DNA of 64,000 nt from GCA-020343675 sp964462945. GTDB taxonomy: Bacteria > Planctomycetota > Phycisphaerae > Sedimentisphaerales > Anaerobacaceae. Of the stretch, positions 26,194 to 33,415 are shown piece after piece (the stretch's first letter is position 1; each line of letters begins with the position of its first letter). A program made the position numbers and the translations under genes. Location of the stretch: positions 1 to 64,000 of the forward strand of contig CAYWZW010000001.1 in assembly GCA_964462945.1 (NCBI GenBank). Direction: 5' to 3'. A model generated the notes under the pieces. That model was given only the letters and a program-made list of their open reading frames with translations, was not told the DNA's origin and did no database searches.

Positions 26194-27954
26194 TCACTCA
26201 GGCTTGGTGCCTTTGCCGGAACCCATCGGCAGCGAAGTCCTGACTTGGTGCAGCTCCAGGACGGTCCCCAGGCTCTGAGCCAACCGAGCCAGCGAAGTGT
26301 TGAACTCGACGATTGCCTGAACCTGTGCCCGCTCGGCATTGGCCAGAATCTCCTGAGCCTGCAACTTGACCAGAAGAAACTCAGGGGTGAGCCGCTCTCG
26401 GACGGCTTCCGAATCTTCCAGGGCCTGCAGATGGATGCGAGCCGCATCCACGGCATCTTTTTGAATCTGAATTTCCGAATAGTTTGTTCCAACCCGCCGC
26501 ATCCTTTCTTTGGCCTGTAGAGCCACCTGGTCGGCCAGATTCTGCAAAGTCGAAATCGCCTTTCTGCGTTCGAGCCTTCTTCGGAGCAATTCGGCTTGCC
26601 GCTGGCGATTCCCGAGCGGGTATTCCAGAGACAGACCGACGCCATAGCTGACAAAATCGCCGCTGCTCAGTCGATCATGTGCATCCTGCGGTTCTCTGGC
26701 GAGACCTTGCGTCCGGGCCGACGCGACCAAGTCCAATCGCGGCATGTCCTGATTTTCGGCGACCCGAATATTTATCTCGGCAATCTCGATCGCCATCTTA
26801 GCCTGCTGAATAGCCGGATTCTTCTTCATGGCAATTTCCAGCAGTTTCGGGCGTTCAAACTCCTTGGCGTCCAGAGAGGCTTCGCTGGCCGGCACAATGC
26901 GAAACTCGTCGAGCATATTCAGTTGCGCATCAGCCATCAGGCGCACCAGAGCGTCTTGCGCGTCGATGATTGCTTTGTTTGCCTGAAGCAACGCCGCCTC
27001 ACGAGCCTTCGCAAACGCCTCCACCTGCTTGATCTGAACATCGGTCGCATCGATCTCTCTGCGGCCCTGGACTTTCGTGAGTGTATCAACCGTTCGCTCG
27101 AGCAGCGCCTTTTGAATCTCGGCGTCACGGCGCGTCTGCAAGAGCTGCCAATAGGCCGATATGACCTCGGCCGCTGTGTCCTCGGCTTTCTGGTGAAAGC
27201 CAAGCATCGCGATCTGATAATTGAGCTTGGCAATATCGACGCCTGCGAGAGTCACCTCCCGCCCGGCATCGCGCAAGAGCGGCTGTTTGAGTTGAAAGGC
27301 TAGTATCGGCTCATAGCGCGTCGGCAGGGTCCGGCCGGTCAGATCGTCCCAACTGCGCGTCAAGGCGTAACTGAGCGACCATTCCGAGCCGGTAACTCCC
27401 GTCTGCTTGATTCCTGATTCCAGCGTGCGATCATCCGACTGCCCCGGCTGAAAAATGCTGTTGGAAGGATTATCCTCCTGCTCAAAGTTCACACGCCCAA
27501 ATGCCGTAACATCGAATTCCGAGGCTGCCTTTGTGACGTCCTGCTCGGCAATGGATGGGTCGAAGCTGACGACTCTGATCTCGGGGCTGTTGGCAAGCGT
27601 TCGCGCCACGGCTTGTTCAATCGTCAGGGCAACATGCTTCTCGCCCGTGGCCGGGTCGGTGACAATCTCCGCAGGCTGGATCGTCCCTGATTCTGAGGCC
27701 GCCGGCCTGAGCAATCCCAAAGGCTCCCGCACGTCTTGCTCTTCTGTATCGGCCCGCCGCTGCGGCCCCTGATCGGCAAGCGTTTCCTGGTAGGCGCGGA
27801 GAGCACTCCGCTCGTTTACTTTGTCGGACACACAACCCGCCAATGGAATCGCCGCAAAGAATACCAACCGCGCGAGGCAAACCGGGATGCACCAACGCCT
27901 TGCGGCCTCTGTATTCTGTATTCTGTATTCCGTATTCTCCATTCTTTGTTCCAT
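26194..27954 (-). CDS. TolC-family outer-membrane lipoprotein
   Basis: Outer-membrane channel of the TolC/OprM type, about 586 residues. The lipobox IPLAGC gives a lipidated Cys near residue 41. Two OEP repeats are visible, with long helices such as EQAVARTLANSPEIRVVSF, AKLNYQIAMLGFHQKAEDTA and the matching C-terminal block EIQIQKDAVDAARIHLQALE. The first 18 residues (asparagine, threonine, glutamate and tyrosine rich) are encoded by a period-7 array (27909-27957), so the real start could be later than 27954. Six bases separate it from the adaptor gene upstream on the same strand. Together they form two parts of a tripartite exporter, converging on the SecA operon. Confidence 0.88.
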   Translation of the reverse strand: MEQRMENTEYRIQNTEAARRWCIPVCLARLVFFAAIPLAGCVSDKVNERSALRAYQETLADQGPQRRADTEEQDVREPLGLLRPAASESGTIQPAEIVTDPATGEKHVALTIEQAVARTLANSPEIRVVSFDPSIAEQDVTKAASEFDVTAFGRVNFEQEDNPSNSIFQPGQSDDRTLESGIKQTGVTGSEWSLSYALTRSWDDLTGRTLPTRYEPILAFQLKQPLLRDAGREVTLAGVDIAKLNYQIAMLGFHQKAEDTAAEVISAYWQLLQTRRDAEIQKALLERTVDTLTKVQGRREIDATDVQIKQVEAFAKAREAALLQANKAIIDAQDALVRLMADAQLNMLDEFRIVPASEASLDAKEFERPKLLEIAMKKNPAIQQAKMAIEIAEINIRVAENQDMPRLDLVASARTQGLAREPQDAHDRLSSGDFVSYGVGLSLEYPLGNRQRQAELLRRRLERRKAISTLQNLADQVALQAKERMRRVGTNYSEIQIQKDAVDAARIHLQALEDSEAVRERLTPEFLLVKLQAQEILANAERAQVQAIVEFNTSLARLAQSLGTVLELHQVRTSLPMGSGKGTKPE

Positions 27955-27957
27955 GTT
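27909..27957. repeat. Period-7 array at the start of the TolC-family gene
   Basis: Seven units: CTGTATT three times, CCGTATT, CTCCATT, CTTTGTT and CCATGTT on the plus strand. It is 49 bases long, the same length as the array at 8487-8535. It spans the junction of the adaptor stop and the TolC start and supplies its start codons. Confidence 0.85.
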
Positions 27958-27960
27958 CTT

Positions 27961-28905
27961 CTACGAATCTGGGAAAATGACGCTGACATGTTCCCCGGCG
28001 GGCCGCTTGGATTTGTTGGGAACCTGAATGCGAACTCGCAACGTCCCGCTGGCCGCATCGGCAACCGCTCCGATATAGGTGACCATCCCCTCCGCGGTCA
28101 TCTTTTTGGGATCCGGAAATTCGACCCGGGTTATGTTGCCATACTGCAGATTGCGGGCTTTGGCCAAAGGCACGGGCACATCGATCCACAAAGGATCGAT
28201 CTGTACGACCCGAACCACGCTGGCTAAGGCGTTGACCGACTCGCCGGTCTCCACGTCGATCTTCTCGACGCTCCCGCCGATCGGGCTTTTCAGGCTCATG
28301 TTGTCGATCTGCAGCTTCGCCTCCTCATACTTTCGTTTTGCCTGCTCGTGCTCGAAGACCGCAACCTGCAGCGAGAGTCCGGCAATCGTCACATTCAACT
28401 TCGCATACTCCACTTCCAGCTCTGTGGCGGCACTGTGCGCCGCTGCGGTTTCGAGCTTCTGGAGATCGACTTTTTTCTGGGCCAGCGAGGCTTCAGCCGC
28501 CTGGATTTGCGTGGTATCCTGGCTCTCGGCCTCGAGCTGCGCCAACCGAGCCTGATCGACGGCGTCATCCTGCTCGACCAGCACCTGTCCGCCCTTCACC
28601 GCCTCGCCTTCCCTGACACGAACCTCCGCAATGCGGCCGGCCTGAACAAAAGACAGCGTAACATCCGCACTGGGGATCGTAATGGCTGTGATGCCCGTCC
28701 CGCTCCGGCTCGCGCCTTCGCCGAGACGAGCCCCTGAAGCGGCCCGCAGTGACCCGGCCAGCAGCAAGGGAAAAGCAAAAATCAAAAATGCAGAATCAAA
28801 ACTGCGGAGTCGCCGCCGCGCAGCAAGGACTTCCTTAATTCTGCATTTTGATTTTTGATATTTGATGTTTAATTCCTGGTATTCGCTTCTTGTCATTACA
28901 CTCAT
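27961..28905 (-). CDS. Periplasmic adaptor (HlyD/RND membrane fusion protein)
   Basis: Membrane fusion protein, 314 residues from ATG 28905 (GGAGG at 28920-28916, 10 bases away). The lipoyl half is FVQAGRIAEVRVREGEAVKG. A coiled coil spans about 130-210 (ARLAQLEAESQDTTQIQAAE; KRKYEEAKLQI). The second lipoyl half is SPIGGSVEKIDVETGES, followed by a beta-barrel region. The N-terminus is odd: codons 3-40 run through a large inverted repeat (28785-28885), and the hydrophobic signal core (FDSAFLIFAFPLLLAG) is partly made of that repeat. A 32-base dispersed repeat (28699-28730) follows directly. It pairs with the TolC-like gene 6 bases downstream. Confidence 0.85.
   Translation of the reverse strand: MSVMTRSEYQELNIKYQKSKCRIKEVLAARRRLRSFDSAFLIFAFPLLLAGSLRAASGARLGEGASRSGTGITAITIPSADVTLSFVQAGRIAEVRVREGEAVKGGQVLVEQDDAVDQARLAQLEAESQDTTQIQAAEASLAQKKVDLQKLETAAAHSAATELEVEYAKLNVTIAGLSLQVAVFEHEQAKRKYEEAKLQIDNMSLKSPIGGSVEKIDVETGESVNALASVVRVVQIDPLWIDVPVPLAKARNLQYGNITRVEFPDPKKMTAEGMVTYIGAVADAASGTLRVRIQVPNKSKRPAGEHVSVIFPDS
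28699..28730. repeat. 32-base dispersed repeat, copy 1 (in adaptor gene)
   Basis: Read on the minus strand this starts CTCGTCTCGGCGAAGG and ends AGCCGGAGCGGG. It matches 62170-62201 at 30 of 32 positions. Both copies are translated in the same frame, giving the peptide LGEGASRSG. Confidence 0.85.
28785..28885. repeat. Large inverted repeat in the adaptor signal-peptide region
   Basis: A left arm with AAAAATCAAAAATGCAGAAT (near 28785-28804) faces a right arm carrying its near-exact reverse complement near 28836-28860. About 35 bases of GC-rich sequence lie between them. The arms are made of TTTGATN-like 7-base words, as in the other arrays, and the whole element is translated. Confidence 0.7.
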
Positions 28906-29032
28906 CTGACACAGTCCTCCCAATCGCATTTCACCCCGGCAGATGGCGGATGTTGACCTGCCTGACAGGGCCAACCCAAATCATAGTCGTTCTTAACCAA
29001 GATGGCCACTGATTTTCCAGGAAAAAACGCCT

Positions 29033-29059
29033 GGGGCCGCCATACAGGGCCGCCCCTAC
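29033..29059. repeat. GTAGGGGC-type hairpin element before hisF
   Basis: GGGGCCGCC (29033-29041) pairs with GGCCGCCCC (29048-29056), 8 of 9 positions, with loop ATACAG. On the minus strand it begins GTAGGGGC like the element at 3103. It is followed by TACTTTTT on the plus strand, so it may also stop plus-strand transcription. Confidence 0.55.
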
Positions 29060-29065
29060 TTTTTG

Positions 29066-29093
29066 TTGCGGCAATTCCAAATCGTGCTATAAT
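29066..29093 (+). promoter_or_regulatory. sigma-70-type promoter for hisF
   Basis: TTGCGG (29066-29071), a 16-base spacer, then TATAAT (29088-29093). The start codon is 64 bases downstream. Confidence 0.6.
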
Positions 29094-29157
29094 CCGGCCG
29101 TGACCCGCGAATCGACTTAAGAACAAATATGCACCGGTATCACTAAAGGAAGAAAAC

Positions 29158-29919
29158 ATGGACAAGCAAGTTAGCATTATGCCGTGTCTGGACATGCAGA
29201 ACGGCCGCGTCGTCAAAGGGGTCCATTTTGTTGACATTCATGACGCCGGCGACCCGGTCGAATGCGCGAAAGCCTATTGCCGGGCCGGCGCTGACGAGCT
29301 GGCTCTGCTGGACATCACCGCCACGGTCGAGAACCGCCCGACCATGCTCAAAGTGGTCAAGAAAGTCGCTAAAGCAGCCACCGTTCCTTTTACCGTCGGC
29401 GGCGGAATCCGTGACGTCGCTTCGGCTGCCGCCGTCATCAAAGCCGGCGCCGACAAGGTGTCCGTCAGCAGCGCGGCCTTTCGCAAGCCGCAGATCATTT
29501 CTGAGATGATCGCCGAATTCGGCCCGGAGAAGGTAACCGTTGCCATCGATGTGGATGTCAACGAATCCCTGCCCTCCGGCTATGAGGTCTATGTCGATGG
29601 AGGGCGAACCGCCACCGGCGCCGATGCCGTCGAGTGGGCCAGGAAAGTGGACGGCTATGGGGTTTCCGTCATCTTGCCGACCAGCAAAGCCGGCGACGGA
29701 GCCAAGACCGGATATGACCTGCCCGTGATCAAGGCGATGGCCGAGGCTTGTTCGGCCTCGATTGTCGCATCGGGAGGGGCCGGGACGCTGGAGCACTTTT
29801 ACGATGCCGTCGAAGCCGGGGCGACCATTCTCCTTGCTGCCTCGGTGTTCCATTTCCACATCATCGACATCCCGGAGTTGAAAAACTATCTGCGAAGCCG
29901 CGGCGTGCAGGTGAAGTAA
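29158..29919 (+). CDS. hisF: Imidazole glycerol phosphate synthase cyclase subunit HisF
   Basis: Cyclase half of IGP synthase in histidine biosynthesis; with HisH it makes IGP and AICAR from PRFAR. It has 253 residues, the normal length. The first strand has the catalytic Asp in MPCLDMQNG (residue 12). The phosphate-binding loops VGGGIRD and ASGGAGTLEHF are present, and the second catalytic Asp is in VAIDVD. The loop usually written DRDGTKSGYD reads AGDGAKTGYD here. No other his genes adjoin it (hisG lies 23 kb away), so the pathway is scattered. An AAGGAAG-like ribosome site precedes the ATG. Confidence 0.93.
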   Translation: MDKQVSIMPCLDMQNGRVVKGVHFVDIHDAGDPVECAKAYCRAGADELALLDITATVENRPTMLKVVKKVAKAATVPFTVGGGIRDVASAAAVIKAGADKVSVSSAAFRKPQIISEMIAEFGPEKVTVAIDVDVNESLPSGYEVYVDGGRTATGADAVEWARKVDGYGVSVILPTSKAGDGAKTGYDLPVIKAMAEACSASIVASGGAGTLEHFYDAVEAGATILLAASVFHFHIIDIPELKNYLRSRGVQVK

Positions 29920-29929
29920 GGAGCATCTG

Positions 29930-32077
29930 ATGCGAAAGTCGTTAGTGGCGGTCCACCTGCTTCTGGTGGTCGTGCCTGCGATTGGGTCCGGCAATCAGGC
30001 CAGTCCGGACTTGCGGAAAATCGAAATTGAGGCGGCGGCAAATACGGTGGGCCGATACGAGAAGCTGGAGTTGATCATCCACGTCGATGCCCGGCATGAC
30101 GACCCATTCGACCCGGACCAGGCGGACGTGGCGGTGCTGCTGAAAGCACCCGGCGGGGAGCAGCTCACTGTGCCGGCTTTCCACTGCCAGGACTACGAGC
30201 GGCGGAAACTGAATCAGGGCCGCGACAGAGCGAATTGGTACTATCCGGCCGGCCGGGGCGTCTGGAAAGCGCGGTTTACTCCGACCCAGACGGGCCCCTA
30301 TGTCGCCATAGCGCAGGTGAAAGATCAGACCGGCACTATTCAATCAAAGAGCGTTAGATTTCACTGTGTCCCTTCGGCCGCGAGGGGCTTTCTGCGGCCG
30401 AGTCGAAAAGACCCTCGTTTCCTGGAGTTCACGGACGGCACGCCCTTTTTTGCCATAGGCCAGAACCTTGCCTTCATCGGTGAAGGTCAATATGTCAACC
30501 TGACGAAAGCCGAGGAGATATTCCGCAAGCTCCGCGACAACGGCGCGAACTTTGCTCGAATCTGGACCTGCTGCCAGGACTGGGCCATGGCGATCGAGGC
30601 CAGAAAGAGCGCCTGGGACCGATCGTGGCAGCGCAGCGCACCGATTGTTCCATTCCCCGGCAACGAAAGCAGCCCAAGCCTCCGCAAGTGTGTGAAGATC
30701 GAAGGCAACGACGGAGCATCAATTAATGTCTCGCCATCCCATCCGGTAGCGCTTCGGCCCACGACACGTTATGTGCTTACCGGCCGATTCGCAGCGGAAG
30801 GGCCAACCAAGCTGCGGGTGAACGTGGGCGGTAATAGCTGGGAGCTGCCTGTCGAGGCTGCTGACAAAGACACGTGGCAGCAGTTCAAGAGGGAGTTTGT
30901 GACCGGGGAAAGCGAATTCTGGCTCGGCAGAACGGTCTTTAGCCTCGTGGGGGACGGCACGATCTGGCTGGATGACGTCTCGCTGAGAGAAGCCCCGAAC
31001 GGGCCTGAGCTGCTGTGGGAAGCCGATGTGAATCGGCCGATACGGGGGGTCTATAATCAAGTGGACTGCTTCATGCTGGACCAGATCGTCGAGGCAGCTG
31101 AGCAAAACGGCATCTACCTGATGCTGTGCGTGCTCACCAGAGATCTTTACATGAAGGACCTCTCGGATGACAAGAGCCCGGAATATGAGCAGGCCGTTCG
31201 GGACGCCAAGAAGTTCATGCGCTATGCTGTGGCGCGATGGGGGTATTCAACGAGCGTGGCGGCCTGGGAGTACTTCAACGAGATTGATCCAGGTCTGCCC
31301 ACCGAGCGGTTTTATGCCGAGGTGGGTGAATATCTGGAGCAGATCGATATTTACCATCACCTGCGTACAACCAGCACTTGGCACCCTTCGGCCAGAGACT
31401 GCCGTCACGCACTCCTGGACGTCGGGCAGTTGCACCACTACATGCGTCCGGAGACGAAGGATGAGTTCAAAGACGAAGTAGCCGTCGTGCTTGATAGGAC
31501 GAAGTTCCTGAGGGAGCACGCCCCCGATAAGCCGGTGCTGATCGGCGAGTTTGGACTGGCCACGCCGAAATGGGGCCTCAGCGAATACATGGAGCAGGAC
31601 AAAGAAGGTGTGCACTTCCATAATTCTCTCTGGGCCTCGGCGTTTGCGGGCCTTTCCGGGACGGCCATGTTCTGGTGGTGGGATCAGCTCGATAAACAGG
31701 ACGCCTACGGTCATTACCGGGCGCTGGCCGCGTTCCTCACGGATGTTTGCTTCGCGGGGCTCCAGCAGCCCAAAGCGGCGATATCCGATGATCGACTTCG
31801 GTTGTTGGGATACCAGGGCGACGACCGCGCCTACATCTGGGTTTCCGACGCGCAAGCCACTTGGTGGAACCAAGTCATCGATAAGAAGCAGCCGGCGCCA
31901 ATCGCGGGTGCCACAATCGAAATACACGGGCTCCGGCCCGGAGATTATCGCATCGAGTGGTGGGACACCCATGAAGGCAGGATCATCCAAACCGAACAGG
32001 TCTCGAGCGAGCAGGAGCCTTTGCACATTCAGGTCCCGCCATTCAGCGGAGACATCGCCTGCAAAATAAGACAGTGA
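29930..32077 (+). CDS. Exported GH5-like glycoside hydrolase with inserted carbohydrate-binding-like domain
   Basis: Multidomain secreted glycosidase, 715 residues. After the signal peptide (VAVHLLLVVVPAIGSG) comes a DUF5060-like beta domain (about 25-145; FTPTQTGPYVAIAQV). The TIM barrel then starts at GTPFFAIGQNLAF. A beta-sandwich of about 115 residues (about 245-360; VLTGRFAAEGPTKLRV) interrupts the barrel and looks like a carbohydrate-binding module. The barrel resumes with the acid/base Glu451 in YFNEID and nucleophile Glu540 in LIGEFGL. A small C-terminal beta domain follows. It starts 10 bases after hisF, so it is probably read from the hisF promoter, an odd pairing. Substrate unknown. 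Confidence 0.85.
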   Translation: MRKSLVAVHLLLVVVPAIGSGNQASPDLRKIEIEAAANTVGRYEKLELIIHVDARHDDPFDPDQADVAVLLKAPGGEQLTVPAFHCQDYERRKLNQGRDRANWYYPAGRGVWKARFTPTQTGPYVAIAQVKDQTGTIQSKSVRFHCVPSAARGFLRPSRKDPRFLEFTDGTPFFAIGQNLAFIGEGQYVNLTKAEEIFRKLRDNGANFARIWTCCQDWAMAIEARKSAWDRSWQRSAPIVPFPGNESSPSLRKCVKIEGNDGASINVSPSHPVALRPTTRYVLTGRFAAEGPTKLRVNVGGNSWELPVEAADKDTWQQFKREFVTGESEFWLGRTVFSLVGDGTIWLDDVSLREAPNGPELLWEADVNRPIRGVYNQVDCFMLDQIVEAAEQNGIYLMLCVLTRDLYMKDLSDDKSPEYEQAVRDAKKFMRYAVARWGYSTSVAAWEYFNEIDPGLPTERFYAEVGEYLEQIDIYHHLRTTSTWHPSARDCRHALLDVGQLHHYMRPETKDEFKDEVAVVLDRTKFLREHAPDKPVLIGEFGLATPKWGLSEYMEQDKEGVHFHNSLWASAFAGLSGTAMFWWWDQLDKQDAYGHYRALAAFLTDVCFAGLQQPKAAISDDRLRLLGYQGDDRAYIWVSDAQATWWNQVIDKKQPAPIAGATIEIHGLRPGDYRIEWWDTHEGRIIQTEQVSSEQEPLHIQVPPFSGDIACKIRQ

Positions 32078-32568
32078 CTGCTGCTGTAGCCGGGGAAGGG
32101 AAAGAGAATGGCGAATAACCAATATCGAATGACGAACACCGAAGGAAGGGCGTGCCGCGGCCTTACTTCGACATTCGACATTCTTTGTTCGATATTCGTT
32201 ATTCGTCGTTCATAGTTCGTCGTTCATAGTTGGTCGTTCATAGTCGATGAACGATGAACTCATAACTCAGAACATCTTCAGGATCAAGCTCGGCAAAGCC
32301 GAACGTGATATTGCGCTTCCTGCCCCCGGAATGTAAACAGCGTGCGCTTCTGGTCGCCGCCCCCGATTGTCTGTCGAGCCAGCATCCCGGGAGAACGGTC
32401 TTCATTAAACGCTAATTTGTTCCATTTTATCCAGAAATGCCGTGACGGCGGACGAAAAAGAGCGTGACGCTTGAGGCGTGAGGTGGCACTGTTAAGTGAG
32501 GCCGTTAAGAGAAAGAAGAGGCCGTCCGGAACATCTCGGGGGTGCGCGTGGTGGTGGGGCATTGAAAA
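32078..32568. other. Intergenic region dominated by a period-7 array
   Basis: About 490 bases with no gene. The first part is filled by the array 32106-32270. The remainder (to 32568) shows no recognisable gene, promoter or RNA. Confidence 0.6.
32106..32270. repeat. Long period-7 dyad array with unrelated centre
   Basis: The left half has six 7-base units such as GAATAAC, CAATATC and GAATGAC (32106-32147). A GC-rich centre of about 18 bases follows. The right half has about 15 units such as ATTCGAC, ATTCGTT and GTTCATA (32166-32270). Left and right halves are reverse complements in theme, so the whole can fold as a long imperfect hairpin. Confidence 0.85.
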
Positions 32569-33285
32569 ATGATTGTTCAATTACTCGATAAGCAGCGAAG
32601 ATACCTTCTGATAGACATTGATACCCAGCGAGACTCCCTACTCGCCGGAGGGAGTGCGTGTATAATGAATCATTCAGAGGTTCTGGCTAACATTCGAAGG
32701 ATCATGGCCTGGGCCAGGCATCAGAATGTTCCAGTCATCTCGACGGCTGAGGTTTGCCACACCAACGGCGGCAGCCAGATCGACCACTGCATCGACGGCA
32801 CGAATGGGCAGGAAAAGATACGGTACACATTGCTGAATAGTCGAGCGAGTTTCCCGGCCGACGACAGAAACGCCTTGCCGGCCGACCTGCTGCGGGCCTA
32901 CAGGCAGGTTATTCTGGACAAGCGTTGCCCCGATCCTTTTGAAGAGCCTCGAATAGAGAGACTGCTGAGCGAAATTCAAGCGGATGAGTTCGTTCTGATC
33001 GGTGCCGGCACCGAAGAGGCTGTCCAGGCTACGGCCCTCGGGCTGCTGCATCGAGGCAAGAACGTAAGAGTTGTCGTGGATGCCCTGGGTTCACGCAACA
33101 GGAAAGAGGCCAAGCTGGCTATACGTAAGATGAAAGCCAAAGGAGCAAGATTGGTCGCAGCCAAGAACCTGGTGGGGATTACTCACTTAAGACATGTGGG
33201 CGCCTGCGGCTGTCAGAGTTGCAGAAGCAACGAGAGAACGGAACCCGCGGGAATCGCCCACGAATCTCAAACTGCGCGGAGGTAG
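32569..33285 (+). CDS. Isochorismatase-fold protein lacking the catalytic cysteine
   Basis: Member of the isochorismatase/nicotinamidase cysteine-hydrolase superfamily, 238 residues. The Asp of LLIDIDTQ (about 16-18) and Lys118 in ILDKRCPDPF match two members of the Asp-Lys-Cys triad. The nucleophile position in the usual GxxTxxCVxATA reads GAGTEEAVQATA, so Cys is Ala151. The conserved fold with missing nucleophile suggests a binding or structural role rather than hydrolysis. A short Cys cluster (ACGCQSCR) near residue 215 could bind metal. It stands alone between an array-filled gap and convergent genes. A start after residue 1 cannot be excluded. Confidence 0.8.
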   Translation: MIVQLLDKQRRYLLIDIDTQRDSLLAGGSACIMNHSEVLANIRRIMAWARHQNVPVISTAEVCHTNGGSQIDHCIDGTNGQEKIRYTLLNSRASFPADDRNALPADLLRAYRQVILDKRCPDPFEEPRIERLLSEIQADEFVLIGAGTEEAVQATALGLLHRGKNVRVVVDALGSRNRKEAKLAIRKMKAKGARLVAAKNLVGITHLRHVGACGCQSCRSNERTEPAGIAHESQTARR

Positions 33286-33332
33286 AAGGAACAACATCCG
33301 GTCACCCCGGCATCAACGCCTCTGAAAATAGC

Positions 33333-33367
33333 CGGGGCTTGCACCGAATCAATCGGTGCAGGCCCCG
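33333..33367 (-). terminator. 3' hairpin of the first large secreted gene
   Basis: CGGGGCTTGCACCGA (33333-33347) pairs with TCGGTGCAGGCCCCG (33353-33367), a 15-base stem with one mismatch. It lies 49 bases past the stop. A homologous hairpin sits 50 bases past the paralogous gene. There is no strong T-run, so it may act in termination or mRNA protection. Confidence 0.65.
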
Positions 33368-33415
33368 AACTGATGCGTATCCTGATGTCATTCCGTCTGA
33401 AAGCAGTATTTAGCC

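Noticed and set aside
33333..33367. Riboswitch or attenuator
   Set aside because: It lies downstream of a stop codon with a homologous copy after the paralogue, which fits a 3' hairpin better.
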